Shown here one piece after another: positions 13,640 through 25,010 of a stretch of 64,000 nucleotides of DNA (its first letter is position 1; every line of letters begins with the position of its first letter). The stretch lies in NCBI GenBank assembly GCA_008638375.1, contig CM018046.1, positions 43,547,706 to 43,611,705 on the forward strand. Direction: 5' to 3'. The notes below the pieces were generated by a model. The model had not been told where the DNA came from. It did not search any database and was given only the letters and a program-made list of their open reading frames with translations. The translations under genes were made by a program, and so were the position numbers. This DNA is from Nyssa sinensis. Taxonomy: Eukaryota > Streptophyta > Magnoliopsida > Cornales > Nyssaceae.

Positions 13640-14060
13640 ATATTAAATAATTACTTAACAATTATTCACATAGCCAAACGAGGGTTCGTGATGAGATAAA
13701 TTAAAGTAGTAATCACAATAATTTGGAGAGATTCAAATTAAAGATAACCTAAAACGGTGTATTCCAACATTTTAGAACGTGAATCTTTCTTTTCAATTGA
13801 ATCAAACTTTTTAAATAGTTTTTCGATCGATGTTGATTAGAGCAATGATTAAATAATTTCTTAACAATCATTTTATGCGAGTTGACGACAGCTCAGGAAT
13901 GAAATATTACGTGATGAGATAAATTCACGTAGTAATTACAATTAAGTTTAAAAAATCCAAATTAAACATAACTAATTAAGTGGTATAATTTTTAAGAAAG
14001 TAAATATTTATTTTGATTAAATCAATCTTTTTGAATAATTGTTTGAGGGTGATTGAAGTG
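13640..14060. repeat. Degenerate tandem duplication, about 223-bp offset
   Basis: CGTGATGAGATAAATT occurs at 13687 and 13910. The flanking sequence (attaaataatt...ttaacaat before, and a TTTTaAATAgTTTTT-like stretch after) recurs with the same offset. Divergence is considerable, so the duplication is old. Confidence 0.5.
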
Positions 14061-14346
14061 ATGCCAATACCCTTTTTGGTGCTAAGGATTATCTTCCAAA
14101 ACGTTTAAAAAGAGAGCAATGCACAGTAATGGAAAAAAGAGAAAACGATAAAATGTTGACAAAACTGAATTTTGTAAATTAACTGTGTGGTATTGGAAGC
14201 AATCTCTTCAACAGCGTACGTAAAAATTCCCAGAATATAGAAACACTAGTAGGAGGAAAGATCCATTTCTGCAGTATACCTGTACATTTCTAGGCTGTAC
14301 CTAACTCAGAGCTCTCTCATTTCATCTTTAATTATGAATGGCCCCC

Positions 14347-14391
<45 letters not shown>
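14347..14391. repeat. Compound (TA)n(TG)n(TA)n microsatellite
   Basis: A TA run, ten TG units and a second TA run follow each other without interruption. The tract is symmetrical in composition and can extrude as a hairpin. It is a likely length-polymorphic marker. Confidence 0.9.
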
Positions 14392-15670
14392 CATCTGTTA
14401 ATTTATGCAGAGTGTTAAGGTCAATTGTAGAGTTCAGAAATTCGCAATTTAATTAACAGATAAAATTCATGCGCCCATCAGGCGTGAGTTTTGGACTTCC
14501 GTGATGACAATATCATTATTCCATAATTTATATATAATTCACCAATAATTGTACCACGGACAACTCTTTTTTGTAAAGCTTCTTTATCATGATTCTTCCT
14601 TAAAAGCTTGCGTCTGATTAGAAAGAACTTTTAAGAAAATTGATTGCTGTTATATATATAATTGTCAAAGAGTTCACATCTTTAATGGGATGCACCCCAG
14701 CCTCTTAAGATATATGGTGTTAGCATGGACCATTCATGTTGCATGCTTTAGATAGCAGCCCCAGACACATACCATTAATGGAGTGCTCAAGCTGTGGGTA
14801 TTTTCCTTTCCACTTGTAGACCCTAAAAACTAACTAGCAGACATGCTTTGAAATACAAATTATTTAATTTTAATATTATATTGACTTTATAAACACCTAA
14901 TTAAGGACACTTATTTGTTCTAACAATTGCATTGTTTTATTAATTGCATATCAATTTTTTTTTGATAACCTTGTAACTATATGCACCTATCAATTGCAAC
15001 TTTCAATCATGTAACTGGACGTAAACCTGAAGGTACTAGAACATTTCCTTAATTTCACACACTTCCACTAATGTCGTAAGAGGAACTCGAATACGTGATT
15101 TCAAATAGTATTTCCAATATTATACGTACCCACACGGCCACCCGTGGGGTTATATCAATTAGTTTTAAGTCAATGTTGGAAGGTATGTTTACTATTGTTG
15201 ACCTCTAAATTCTTGCCTAGGATGGTGATTGAAGTTGAGAAATTGAAAGCACAGCCATATATATGATCAAATGTCCATTGATAGTGCAACTGAATAAGTG
15301 ACCCAAAAATGATAGTGTAACTAATATAAAACAGCAACAGATGCATTTTTTGGATCTCTTGAATAAATTCCGCAGTCGATCGGGCCAATACAAATAGTTT
15401 TGTTTTAACCCAAAGAATGTTACTTGAGGCATTCAAACTGATTAGAGAAGAATCACCGTGTATATTGATCCACAAATGATACATTACATGAAGCCTCCTT
15501 ATATAGGAGAGCATTAGGTTATATAAGGAAATTAGAAGCGATAAATGTTATTTAAACTCGTAAACTCATTCATTAATTAATAAATATGGATAACTCATTT
15601 AGTTAACGGGTCATAAATAGGCTAAGTAATAAAAAATTCGTCAATTTAACGAGTTAATACGGGTTGAATC

Positions 15671-16305
15671 TAGGTGTTTGGCAGGTTGAGAATGAAAAAA
15701 GACAAATTAGTATAAGAATATATATATATATATATATATATCCATTTGGGAAATAACAAAATAGTAAAATCTGTACTATGGATTATAAAAAAAAATTAAT
15801 ATGTAGAGAATATAATTCAGTATTACCGTATATATAAACAAAATACAAATCAGAACCTTGTAATCAAAGTAAGTTGAATTGGTCTTTACTAGGAGTTTTG
15901 AATTCCATTTTTTTTCATAAACAATAATTGCATCATGATTCACATATCCAAGAAAGACTACTATTATTGATGTCATTATTCATGTGCGGATGACTTTGGT
16001 TCTTCCATGTGAAGAAGGTGATCTCTTCATCACCATTGAATATTCCCCATTAATTTCTAATTGTATTCTTGATTTCTTTTTAACTATGATGTTTTGTTGG
16101 CTTTTCAATAGATCTAAAGTAAAATAACTATTGTGATTATTTAGAAATAATATTTCTTCCATTAGGGTAAAAAATAATATAACAGGGTTCAGATTCGGGT
16201 TGACCTGACTCGTATGTGACCAAACTCATTTAATTACGGGTCAAATATAGGGTCAACCCATTTTGACCCGATCCGTTTTTCAACCTGCCCATTTTGCCAA
16301 ACCTA
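15671..16305. mobile_element. Possible hAT-like element, degenerate
   Basis: The left boundary TAGGTGTTTGGCAGGTTGAG resembles the reverse complement of the right boundary (TAGGTTTGGC then GGGCAGGTTGAAAAA). Just inside the right end is 'gggtcaacccattttgacccg', a motif set common in plant hAT derivatives. The flanking octamers do not match convincingly. A second 'ctcatttagttaacgggtc' patch lies just outside the left end near 15594, so two overlapping relics are possible. Confidence 0.35.
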
Positions 16306-16322
16306 AAGGAAATTAAGGTAAA

Positions 16323-16651
16323 GATGAGACAACACGAAAACGTGAAAGAGAATCGAGTACATCAAATTCCTTAGAAACCAAGAACAAAGAATAAGAGAAA
16401 AACTCTCTAATTTTAAAATTAAAATATTATTAATAAGCTGAATAATAAGAGATCTAATACATCATATTTATAGAGCTAAAACTACTAGTACTAATAGGCT
16501 ACTAATCCATTCTATTAGTATAATTAAGAAACAACTAATTTTTTGTAAAAATAAGAAACTCTTAATACTAATCTGAACACAATTTAGAAAATCGAAAAGT
16601 ACAAAGAAACAGGTCAGAATTGGTGTATCAAATTTTTTTCCTGCTGAGTCA
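16323..16651. mobile_element. Solo LTR, same family as the relic at 46-47.8 kb
   Basis: The sequence parallels the LTR at 46040-46423 along its length: an early AAACGTG word, 'attccttag', a TACATCATATTTATAG core, 'ctattag' words, and an ending resembling ggataccaattttgtcc. No partner LTR or internal sequence lies next to it and no 5-bp duplication is evident, so it is a solo or truncated LTR. Confidence 0.5.
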
Positions 16652-17721
16652 TGTCAGGTTGCATTCGAGTAATCGTTGACTCACACATGACTTTACTTCA
16701 AATGGGCCTTTAAATATTTCCATTGATCTATGAAATTAAAGACTATTTATTTTACATCAAAAAAATATTGTAAGAATATTTACAGGAATATGCTATTATG
16801 TTATGCCCTAAATATGTTAACACAAACTAGGTAGGTGTCACAATCTGAGCTGAAAGAGGTCATGGATATATAGTCCTATGCAGTTTAATTAACATTCTGT
16901 TGAAGCTTAGCATCAGGTTGAAGAAGAAGAAGAAGTTGGTGTAAACAGAGAAAGATGAATTGAAAGCAAGTATTGCTAGTGCAAATGAATAATACAATTC
17001 AAAGGGCCTGTTTTTGGTTAGTTAATAAAGGTTGCCCTTCTGTTTGTAAAATTGAGGACATTGAAGAATGCTATAACTATTGTTCATATCAGGAATTATT
17101 TCGACTTTGAAGAAAGCTGATTTTTCTTGTTAAAGAGTTGAAAATTTTGTCATTAGGCAATGATAGATGTGTGGTTGATGAAGTTATGCTACTTTCTTTG
17201 ATCATGATCTTAAAAAAATTGAAGGACCAAACAGCATTGTTCAAAGATAGAGAAATCAACCATCCCATGAGAGTTTTGTTGAAGATCGAAGTTCAAAGTG
17301 TGGATTTGAAGATTTTCAACTTGTGATTTCAAGAAACAACAAGGAAAAGGGGGAAAAAAATAAAAAAACTAAATTTTCTTAATCTTCAAGTTAAGAGTAT
17401 TAAACCAAGAAAAAAAAAAAGAAATTCGAAAGCCGAATTAATGCCATTCATTGAGCAATATGTTTAATGATTTTCTACATTAATTAATTAGAATAAGAAT
17501 TCTAAAAAATTGCTTTTCTGTTTTTTGAAGCACACTTGGGGTTTTTTACTCTATTTTCTTAGAGGGGAGGTTCTTATGCTAGCTCCCTCTTATATGTATT
17601 TATCTTTTTGGTTAGAATCTTTACTAAACCCCAACCATCTAAGCTGTTTTTTAAAAAATTAATAAAAAGATCTCGTATTTTGCTATTTAAAAGTTTGAGA
17701 TCTAAAAGCATAAATCTGTCT

Positions 17722-17754
<33 letters not shown>

Positions 17755-19078
17755 TCTAGTTTTGAAATGAAGAAATAGTAGAAAAAACGAGGCCATAATT
17801 ATTGATATATAATACAAATAATTTAAATTATATCCTCTTTAACATATTTTTTAGTAAAACGATAGAGCGAAATTTTTTTATCTAAGTGTATGTGCGTGTG
17901 TGCATGCACGAGACCTCAAACTTGTACCATGTATGTGAAAAGAGAAAACTTCCTCATTTCAAATAAGCCCTCGCCCCCATTTGGCTTCGTCATCCCAAAT
18001 ATACAATTCTAACCCACCTCCATTTCATCTTCAAATTTGAAGTCATGAAGATGACCATCATTTGTTATCTTTAACATTTGATGGTTGAAAACAAATTTGA
18101 AGATGGTTTTAAAATACCCACTCATTCTAAAATAAAGATAAATTTAAAGATGATTGGTTAGAGATACTAAAATATCAAGATTGATATGTGATTTCTTATT
18201 TGTTAAAATAAAATATTAGAAATTTGAATATTGTTATGATTGGAGTGAAAATGTGGGATCTATCATCAAAATAAAGAAAAAATAAAAGATGTAGGTTGGA
18301 GATGCTCTTATAACTAGGGATATACACATATATACAGTCACCCTCTTATAATTAATAGACACTGTGAGATAAAAAGTTTATGGATTAAATTACACTAACT
18401 TCTTATGAAGTTTTTGATAATTATAATTTTTTTTTTTTGAAGTTTTTAAATGATACTGACCTACTTATTTATACTGACAAACTATAAAAACATTCCCTAC
18501 AGTTTTTTTACATTTTGTCAGTAAAAATATGAAAAGTTAGTATCAGTTTTAGAAATTTCGGAAGAGATCAGTATAATTTATCCAAAATTTATTAATTATT
18601 AAATTTTCTTATATTTTATTAATAAAAAATTATTTCAGTATATGTATATAAATTTTGATATAAAAAAAACCTTAAATGCAAGTTTTCAATGACGTTTCAA
18701 TATTTTATAAAATAATATATACAATGTTTAACTAAAGACATACACAAATTTCTAATATGCTATTTATCAAAAGAAGTTATGTTTCTTAGACTTACTTATG
18801 TCATTGTTTTCTACAATTACAATATTATTTTATTACAATTATATAAATAAAAATATTAAGATTTATTATAAATGAGATATGTATGAATACATCTATAAAT
18901 ATTTTTTAATAATTAATATTATAATTTTTTTAATTTTTTATTAATTATTAAATAATAAAATTATTAATTATATATCATAAAATTAAATTCATTCTTTCAA
19001 AATTTATTAATTAGTAAAAATTATTAACTTATTAAATATTAATTATAAAAAAATTAAAAATATGTTAGTGTTTGTGTA

Positions 19079-19128
<50 letters not shown>

Positions 19129-20075
19129 ATAGGGAACAAAAAAAATGCGTATCGATCAGTGATTATTGCGCCAGGACAAGACTTCGTTTAACAACAGCAT
19201 GGCGTCGTCTTGCTGATATTGCTTTTCATGCAAACATGAACTTCATTTTACCTGAATCATATAAATATATTTGTCTCGTACGAGTATTGCTGCTGATTAA
19301 TCGCTCTCTCTTCCTCTCAATTCTCAAATATGGAATGTGTCGTCAGGCCACGTCATTCGACAACAGTAACTACTTGTAAAGTGTATGTGATACATAATAT
19401 ATATATATATATATATATATAACGACAACCAACTACAAGTAAAGTGACGTAAAGATGAGATATTCAGTGCCGGTTAGAAAGAGTAGTGGTTGCTTCGTCA
19501 ATTGGTTGCCAAAATCATGATGAGGAATTGAAAATTAGAAATATTATGATAAATGATAATGATTAGAGCTAAGACAGATTGACCTCATAACGGAATGTAT
19601 GCACTGCATTTTTCATCCTTCCATGTTAAAAAAATATACACACACACACACACACACGAGTGTTGCTATAATTCTCATTTACATTTAGATACTGTATCAT
19701 CAAATGAATTTTTAATATAAAAAAATTTAATTATTAATTTTTATTTTAATATTTTTAAAAAATATTATTAATTAAATTAAAATAACTTTTTAATATACAT
19801 TGTAAAAATTATTAAATATTTGATAAAATAAATTCTTTAATAAAAAATAATATTTTTTTATTTAAACAGTCTAAAAAATAAATTTTTACTTTTATAAAAT
19901 ATTATATTTTTTTTGAATTGAAAAAATCATTTTATATATATATATTTTAAATGTATCTTGAAAGTTATTTCAATATAATTAGTAATATTTTTTAACTGTA
20001 TTAAAATATAAGTTAATAATTAAGTTTTTTTATATTAATTTTTTTTTGAATTTTTTAGTTAAAAAAAAGTACCGT
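16652..20075. other. Intergenic DNA with microsatellites
   Basis: No coding region or RNA gene was recognised. (TA)n tracts lie at 17722-17749, 19091-19122 and 19396-19421, with (CA)n at 19635-19658. The + strand open frame at 19062-19379 begins inside the (TG)n(TA)n tract and is not credible as a gene. Confidence 0.45.
18008..18312. mobile_element. MITE-like element, about 300 bp
   Basis: The left edge CTAACCCACCTCCATTTC and the reverse complement of the right edge (CCAACCTACATC, preceded by AAGAGCATCT) look like decayed terminal inverted repeats. 'GAGCATCTCCAACC'-type ends are common in plant MITEs. The interior has a CTTCAAATTTGAAG palindrome and its echoes. No target duplication was fixed. 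Confidence 0.4.
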
Positions 20076-21368
20076 GAGTTTTTTGAATTGAAAATCTTAT
20101 TTTAAAAATTTTTTTAATATCATTTTTCTAAAGATAACATTATATATATATATATATATATATATACTATATACACAATCATAATTTTGCATTAATGTGT
20201 CGGCAATCAGCAAGTGGTTAAAGAGTAGAGAGTGTACTACTCGGTAGGAATTAGAATAAATAAAAGTGTAGCAGTTAAAAGGGCAGCCCGGTCTCCTTGA
20301 TAATTAGGAATGGTAACAGGGTGGATTTGGAAAAATTTTCTTTTTTTAATTCTGATTTTGTTTAAAATTTTCACTCCTAATCCTCGTCTCATCTTTACCC
20401 AGCCTAATAGTTTATCTTAATTTCGATCTCATTTCGTCTTAGTCCTACTTCGTTCTTCGAAAAGCTTATTATCAAACAGTTTTATAAGTTTAATTTAACA
20501 ATGTTGAAATTATAAATTTTAATAACCAATTTTTAATATTGATGGAATTTCAATATTATCCAAATGCTTAGCTCAATCAAATGAATTAATATTAAAAAAT
20601 TCACCATTAAAATCATAGATCAATTAAATGAATTAATATAGAAAAATTCACTACTAAAATCATATCGCACAGCCACACAGCTCTGCTTTTGCTCAGTAAC
20701 TGTGATGGATCTAGTGGTGGGTAACCCTAAATGTATAATATATATATATATATATATATACTTGTTAATTGATATATGAGGTATACTTGTTAATTGATAA
20801 ATTAATAAAGGTAGAAAAGTAATATTTTAAATATAATTGGAGTAGATTTGGGGCGGAGTGGCCCCTCCCCCTCCCTCGTCAGAGTTTTCACTCTTATCCC
20901 CAAACTTGATCCTGTCCCTTTTATTATCACTCCCTTTTATTATCACTCCGAATCCATTTCATTAGGGTAAGGACGGGACGTGACAAATTGTCATTTCTAT
21001 TACTAATTAATTAACCTGCAATTTTTATTCCTTATTATTTTTTAAAAGAAATTATTAAGGAGTATACTAAAATCAGCTTCTTGAATATATCATTATTTTT
21101 TGAATTAAAAATTTTATTTAAAATTTTTTTAGTAATTTTTTTTATCGAAAGATAACCTTCTATATATATATATATAGATATTACAATCATATTAAGCATT
21201 AAATGTCGGCCCTAAGCAAGTGGTTAAAAGTATGGAGAATGTACTACTCGGTAGGGCAGCCCAGTCTCCCTGCTAATTAATTTACCTGCAGTTTTTATCC
21301 CTTTTTATTTTTCGAAAGAAATTATTAAGGAGTGTATTGGAATCAGCTTTTTGAATACACTTATTGAC
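20076..21368. repeat. Tandem segmental duplication, one copy interrupted by a MITE
   Basis: Copy 1 (20076-20304 joined to 21008-21092) and copy 2 (21093-21368) share, in order: a TTTTTTGAATT start, a (TA)n run, AAGCATT/TGCATT then GTCGGC, 'AAGTGGTTAAA', 'GTACTACTCGGTAG', 'GGGCAGCCC', TAATTAA, and 'AAATTATTAAGGAGT' with 'ATCAGCTT'. Copy 1 also has about 32 extra bases before GGGCAGCCC. The 695-bp element at 20305-20999 splits only copy 1. Confidence 0.7.
20305..20999. mobile_element. hAT-like non-autonomous element, 695 bp
   Basis: Ends TAGGAATGGTAAC (left) and TAGAAATGACAA (reverse complement of right) are similar. The flanking octamers TTGATAAT (20297-20304) and TTACTAAT (21000-21007) match at 6 of 8. 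Copy 2 of the host duplication has an uninterrupted CTGCTAATTAATT at about 21270-21282, which is a paralogous empty site. This supports the boundaries independently. No coding sequence is visible inside; a (TA)n tract sits at about 20738-20760. Confidence 0.65.
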
Positions 21369-23773
21369 ATGTGAATCTCAAGAGAGTAGGAAATTAGTTC
21401 GGGGACAAAGTCGCTAAAATATCCTACCTATATAAAAAGAAAAGGAAGAGAGAATATATTTATTGACACGTGTAAAATGTATATTGAAATTGGCTTTTGA
21501 GTATATTTATACACATGTAAAGCATTTATTGGCCTATTGTTCAATTAGTCCACATTTGAATAATTTCTTTTACAATACTTTTTTTTTTTCAAGTTGGGGT
21601 GAAGAATTTGAAGGGAAAAATTTTTTATTCTCAAAATTGGAAGAAAATTTACATATATGTTTTTTTTTTTTGGCACATTTTGGAAGGAGATTTGTTTATA
21701 TTTTTAAAAATAGAAGAAAAAATTATTGTATGATTTGCGACTAATGCTTCCAATCAATCATGAGTTGTCATCTGTTTAACATGTTAGATTTTTATGAGAT
21801 AAAAAAATAATTTTTATAAACATGAATACTTACTTACCCAAAACAAAAAAGGAAATTCTATTCACTACTCATATTTCTTTTTAAAATAAATAAATACAAA
21901 AGTCTTTCTTTATGCTTTCAATAATGTTATTAGATGTATGGTATTAGTTATGAAGTATAGATAGTCTATTTTAGGTTTACGTATCCATGTCGGATACGTA
22001 TTGGATACCGACACTCTCAGGACATTTTTCGGAACATGTGTCCAGAGATTTGAATTATGGATGTTGATGATTAAATGAAGAACTTCTTTATTTTTTCTTT
22101 AATAGGTTTGTTATTTTAATATCTTAATAATATTTTTAAAAATTTATGTATTTTAATGTTAATTTTAATTGAAATAATATTAAGTTTTTATTATATGGTC
22201 ATATAAAAATATAAAAAAATTATATATATTCAACGTGTTCCTAACGTGCCCAGTATCTTATTTTTTTGAAAAATAACTGTATCTGCGTGTCCGTATTTTG
22301 TGTATATATCCAGTACTTCTTAGAGTATTAGATACGGGCACCAAAAAAACAAAAAAAAAAACACACTAGTTTCATCAAATTTTAGGCACTTAGAGGTTAC
22401 AATGCCTGTCTTTTAATGGAAGAGGACCATGAAAAGAAATGGCTGGTTGCATCATTGGTGTAATGATTCATGCTTTTGGGCACTTTAATACATCCCACTG
22501 GGTGTTTGGAGAGTTTCACTTTTCATACTAGGAAAATTTCGGTCAGAATTATTTTTTTACAAATGCATTTTTACTCAAATATTTTTCTAAACACAAAAAT
22601 AGATATACGAGAGCTCCCTAAACGAACCCTAAGTTTATGTTTGCTGGAGCTTCTTTCAATGTGCAAATGTGGCCCAGGTGCATTAAGAAAAGTCCAGACG
22701 TAGACCAATAAGCCCGAGCTGCGTTTGCGGTTGCCACCTGTGTCCCAAATGAACCTAATTTGCATTAGTGTAAATTAAGATAGAGAGTAGAAGAATATTA
22801 AAGATGAAGACCATACGCCTGCAAGACAGTAAAATTTTGTGAATTCTACTACCTAAATTAGAGAAAGGTTTAGGAGAATTTACTAGAGGTTGTAAAATTC
22901 TAATTCTACAAAAATAAAACTAAGGAATCAATTTATAAATATAGACCATAAGAATGGACAACATTCGGATCATGAATCGTTACTCAGAGAGAGATAGATA
23001 TGGATAAAAATAATATTTATAATATTTTAATAAAAAAATAAGACTTGAATTCACAATTTTCTCAAATAAAGAGAACATAGTGATCAATTAAGTTAATCCC
23101 AATTAATTTTAAAAAATGAATATTTAAGCATTAATATTTGGGTAAGAATATGAAAGACAGTAGGGTCAATTGATTCCCACAAGGGTCCACTTGGGTAGGC
23201 CATGGGTGATTAGTGCTTGTATACTCCTCTAGTGCAAAACGGCAAACAAAATGAAAGAAAAATGAAAAAAATGACAAAAATAATGAAGAATGAATAATGA
23301 TTGCATATTTCTGAAATTAGAAAATTAAAATCATTTGTTTAGAAAATGTAAGAACGACAACTCTCATCATTACCTTGAATTTTGTTTCGGGTTTGTCATT
23401 CATTCGGACTCTCTGAAGAATGATATCAAGCGGTCGTTTCACTGTTGTTCCTTCCGGTGTCTCTATTAGAAAATTTAATTATTATTTTTTTTTCTGTAAT
23501 TTTGTCCTTCTTGTATATTATAAACAAAACAATTATACGTATTTTTTAAAAATTGTTTGATTACTTTTATTTCAAAATATTACATGCTGACAAGTGTCTT
23601 CCAAATTGGCTACTCTGGAAGGCCACCTCTACACTCTCTACCGCAATCTTGGAAATCTTTCTTTATTATGAATTTATGATTGAATCATTAAATAAATTTT
23701 ATACACAGACACAAGGATGCAGTCAACAGTCACGAGCACTATGTTTGTGTGCGTGCGTGCGCGCCTCTGTGTG

Positions 23774-23811
<38 letters not shown>

Positions 23812-24236
23812 GCATTGACGTGCAAACAGGGGAAGCCAGAATTCCGAGCGTGGTGGAGAGAATAGCAGTTGTGGTACAGATTACGAACAATTCTCGTTAT
23901 AGCATGCACTCTAGTTTAGGTTAGCGTGTACAGATACGTAGGCTGTTGGCAATCAGGAAGTATTTGTCACATTTTTGTGGTGTGTCATTATATATATATA
24001 TATATATATATAGGCATATATGGTGTTGTATACATGGTTGGTGACTGCAATGATCATGAGAAAAAAAAAAGTGAAAGTAAGAAATTCAAACTCTTCTCCA
24101 CAAAGCCTTTACTCTCATCATGTCTGTCTTCCCCATGAAAGCGCAATGCCTCCGACCCCATCGTCTCTCTGTCTCCATAGCCTATTGTCGTTGGGGGTGG
24201 TTGCACAAGTTAAACGAGTGATGTAGAGAAAGATTC
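21369..24236. other. Intergenic DNA upstream of the NAC gene
   Basis: No gene was recognised. A repeat-like patch at about 21970-22335 has 'ggatacgtattggatacc' and, further on, 'gtattagatacgggcacc' words, which suggests an old dispersed repeat. (TG)n(TA)n occurs at 23769-23811 and (TA)n at 23989-24012. Open frames at 23553-24226 run through these microsatellites and are not credible. Confidence 0.4.
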
Positions 24237-24238
24237 TT

Positions 24239-24336
24239 TAGGGATAGCGGTGGTTTCAGAGGTGCCTTTCCAAGAGATTTTAAGGTCGGGGGTCATAGTT
24301 CAGATGGGGGCGTGCCTCCCGCTCACACTATCCCTA
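24239..24336. repeat. Inverted repeat in the NAC upstream region
   Basis: TAGGGATAG at 24239-24247 is exactly complementary to CTATCCCTA at 24328-24336. Partial complementarity continues inward (GAGGTGCC against GGCACGCC-like sequence with bulges), giving a possible hairpin of about 100 nt some 440 bp before the start codon. It could be a pri-miRNA-like foldback, a MITE end or chance. Confidence 0.4.
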
Positions 24337-24519
24337 CGGCTGTGGTTTCCTTTAACGCATTTGGTAGACCCCACTATATACTACCTATTTGTGGGACCTA
24401 CTTTCTCTCTCTAGGTTTAGGTGGTTGGCTCTTCTCGAATCCTAGGCCCCACCTTAAAGTACACTAATGGCCATGATACCAAAACTTTTCATGCATTTTT
24501 GGACCATCCATGTCCTACA

Positions 24520-24776
24520 ACCCATATAAATTATCATGTATGCATTACCCTTTTACGCACACCACCCCTAACACATTTTGCTACGGTCTTTCATTTCTCA
24601 TACCAACTTCCTTTCTTCTTCCTAGCTTATCCTTTTTCTGCTTTGTTTTGCTGCCTATAATTAGTTTTTGTTTTTGAGAAGAGATTTGAGTACAAGTTAG
24701 CACGATCGTGGATCGTAGCTAGGAAAAACCGTCACCGTGTTTGTTTCCTTATTTGAACTCCCAATAACTTCAGCTA
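24520..24776 (+). promoter_or_regulatory. Probable core promoter and 5' leader of the NAC gene
   Basis: CATATAAA at about 24523-24530 and CTATAATT near 24655 are candidate TATA elements. A pyrimidine-rich stretch between them (about 24588-24645) is typical of plant leaders. The start codon at 24777 is the first ATG of the NAC frame. The transcription start cannot be fixed here. Confidence 0.35.
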
Positions 24777-24972
24777 ATGTCTGACGACATGAATCTATCC
24801 GTAAATGGTCAATCTCAGGTCCCTCCCGGTTTCAGATTCCATCCAACTGAAGAGGAGCTTCTGCACTACTACTTGAGGAAGAAAGTGGCCTATGAGAAGA
24901 TTGACCTTGATGTAATTCGTGATGTAGATCTCAATAAGCTTGAACCATGGGACATCCAAGGTAAACCAACTA

Positions 24973-25010
<38 letters not shown>

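Larger units (their letters stand above)
11225..15670. other. Intergenic DNA
   Basis: No gene was recognised. A short direct duplication lies at 12932-13001, a longer one at about 13640-14060, and a (TA)n(TG)n(TA)n microsatellite at 14347-14391. The minus-strand open frame at 15170-15514 starts beside a TATATAAGGAGG word. That could be a leftover LTR promoter, but no second LTR, primer site or coding domain was found. Confidence 0.4.

Noticed and set aside
15170..15514. Minus-strand 114-codon open frame preceded by a TATA-like word
   Set aside because: No domain was recognised. It may be part of an LTR remnant rather than a gene.
19062..19379. Plus-strand 105-codon open frame
   Set aside because: It begins within a (TG)n(TA)n microsatellite and the rest has no recognisable domain.
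23553..24226. Overlapping plus-strand open frames upstream of the NAC gene
   Set aside because: They read through (TG)n and (TA)n microsatellites and change content with repeat length.
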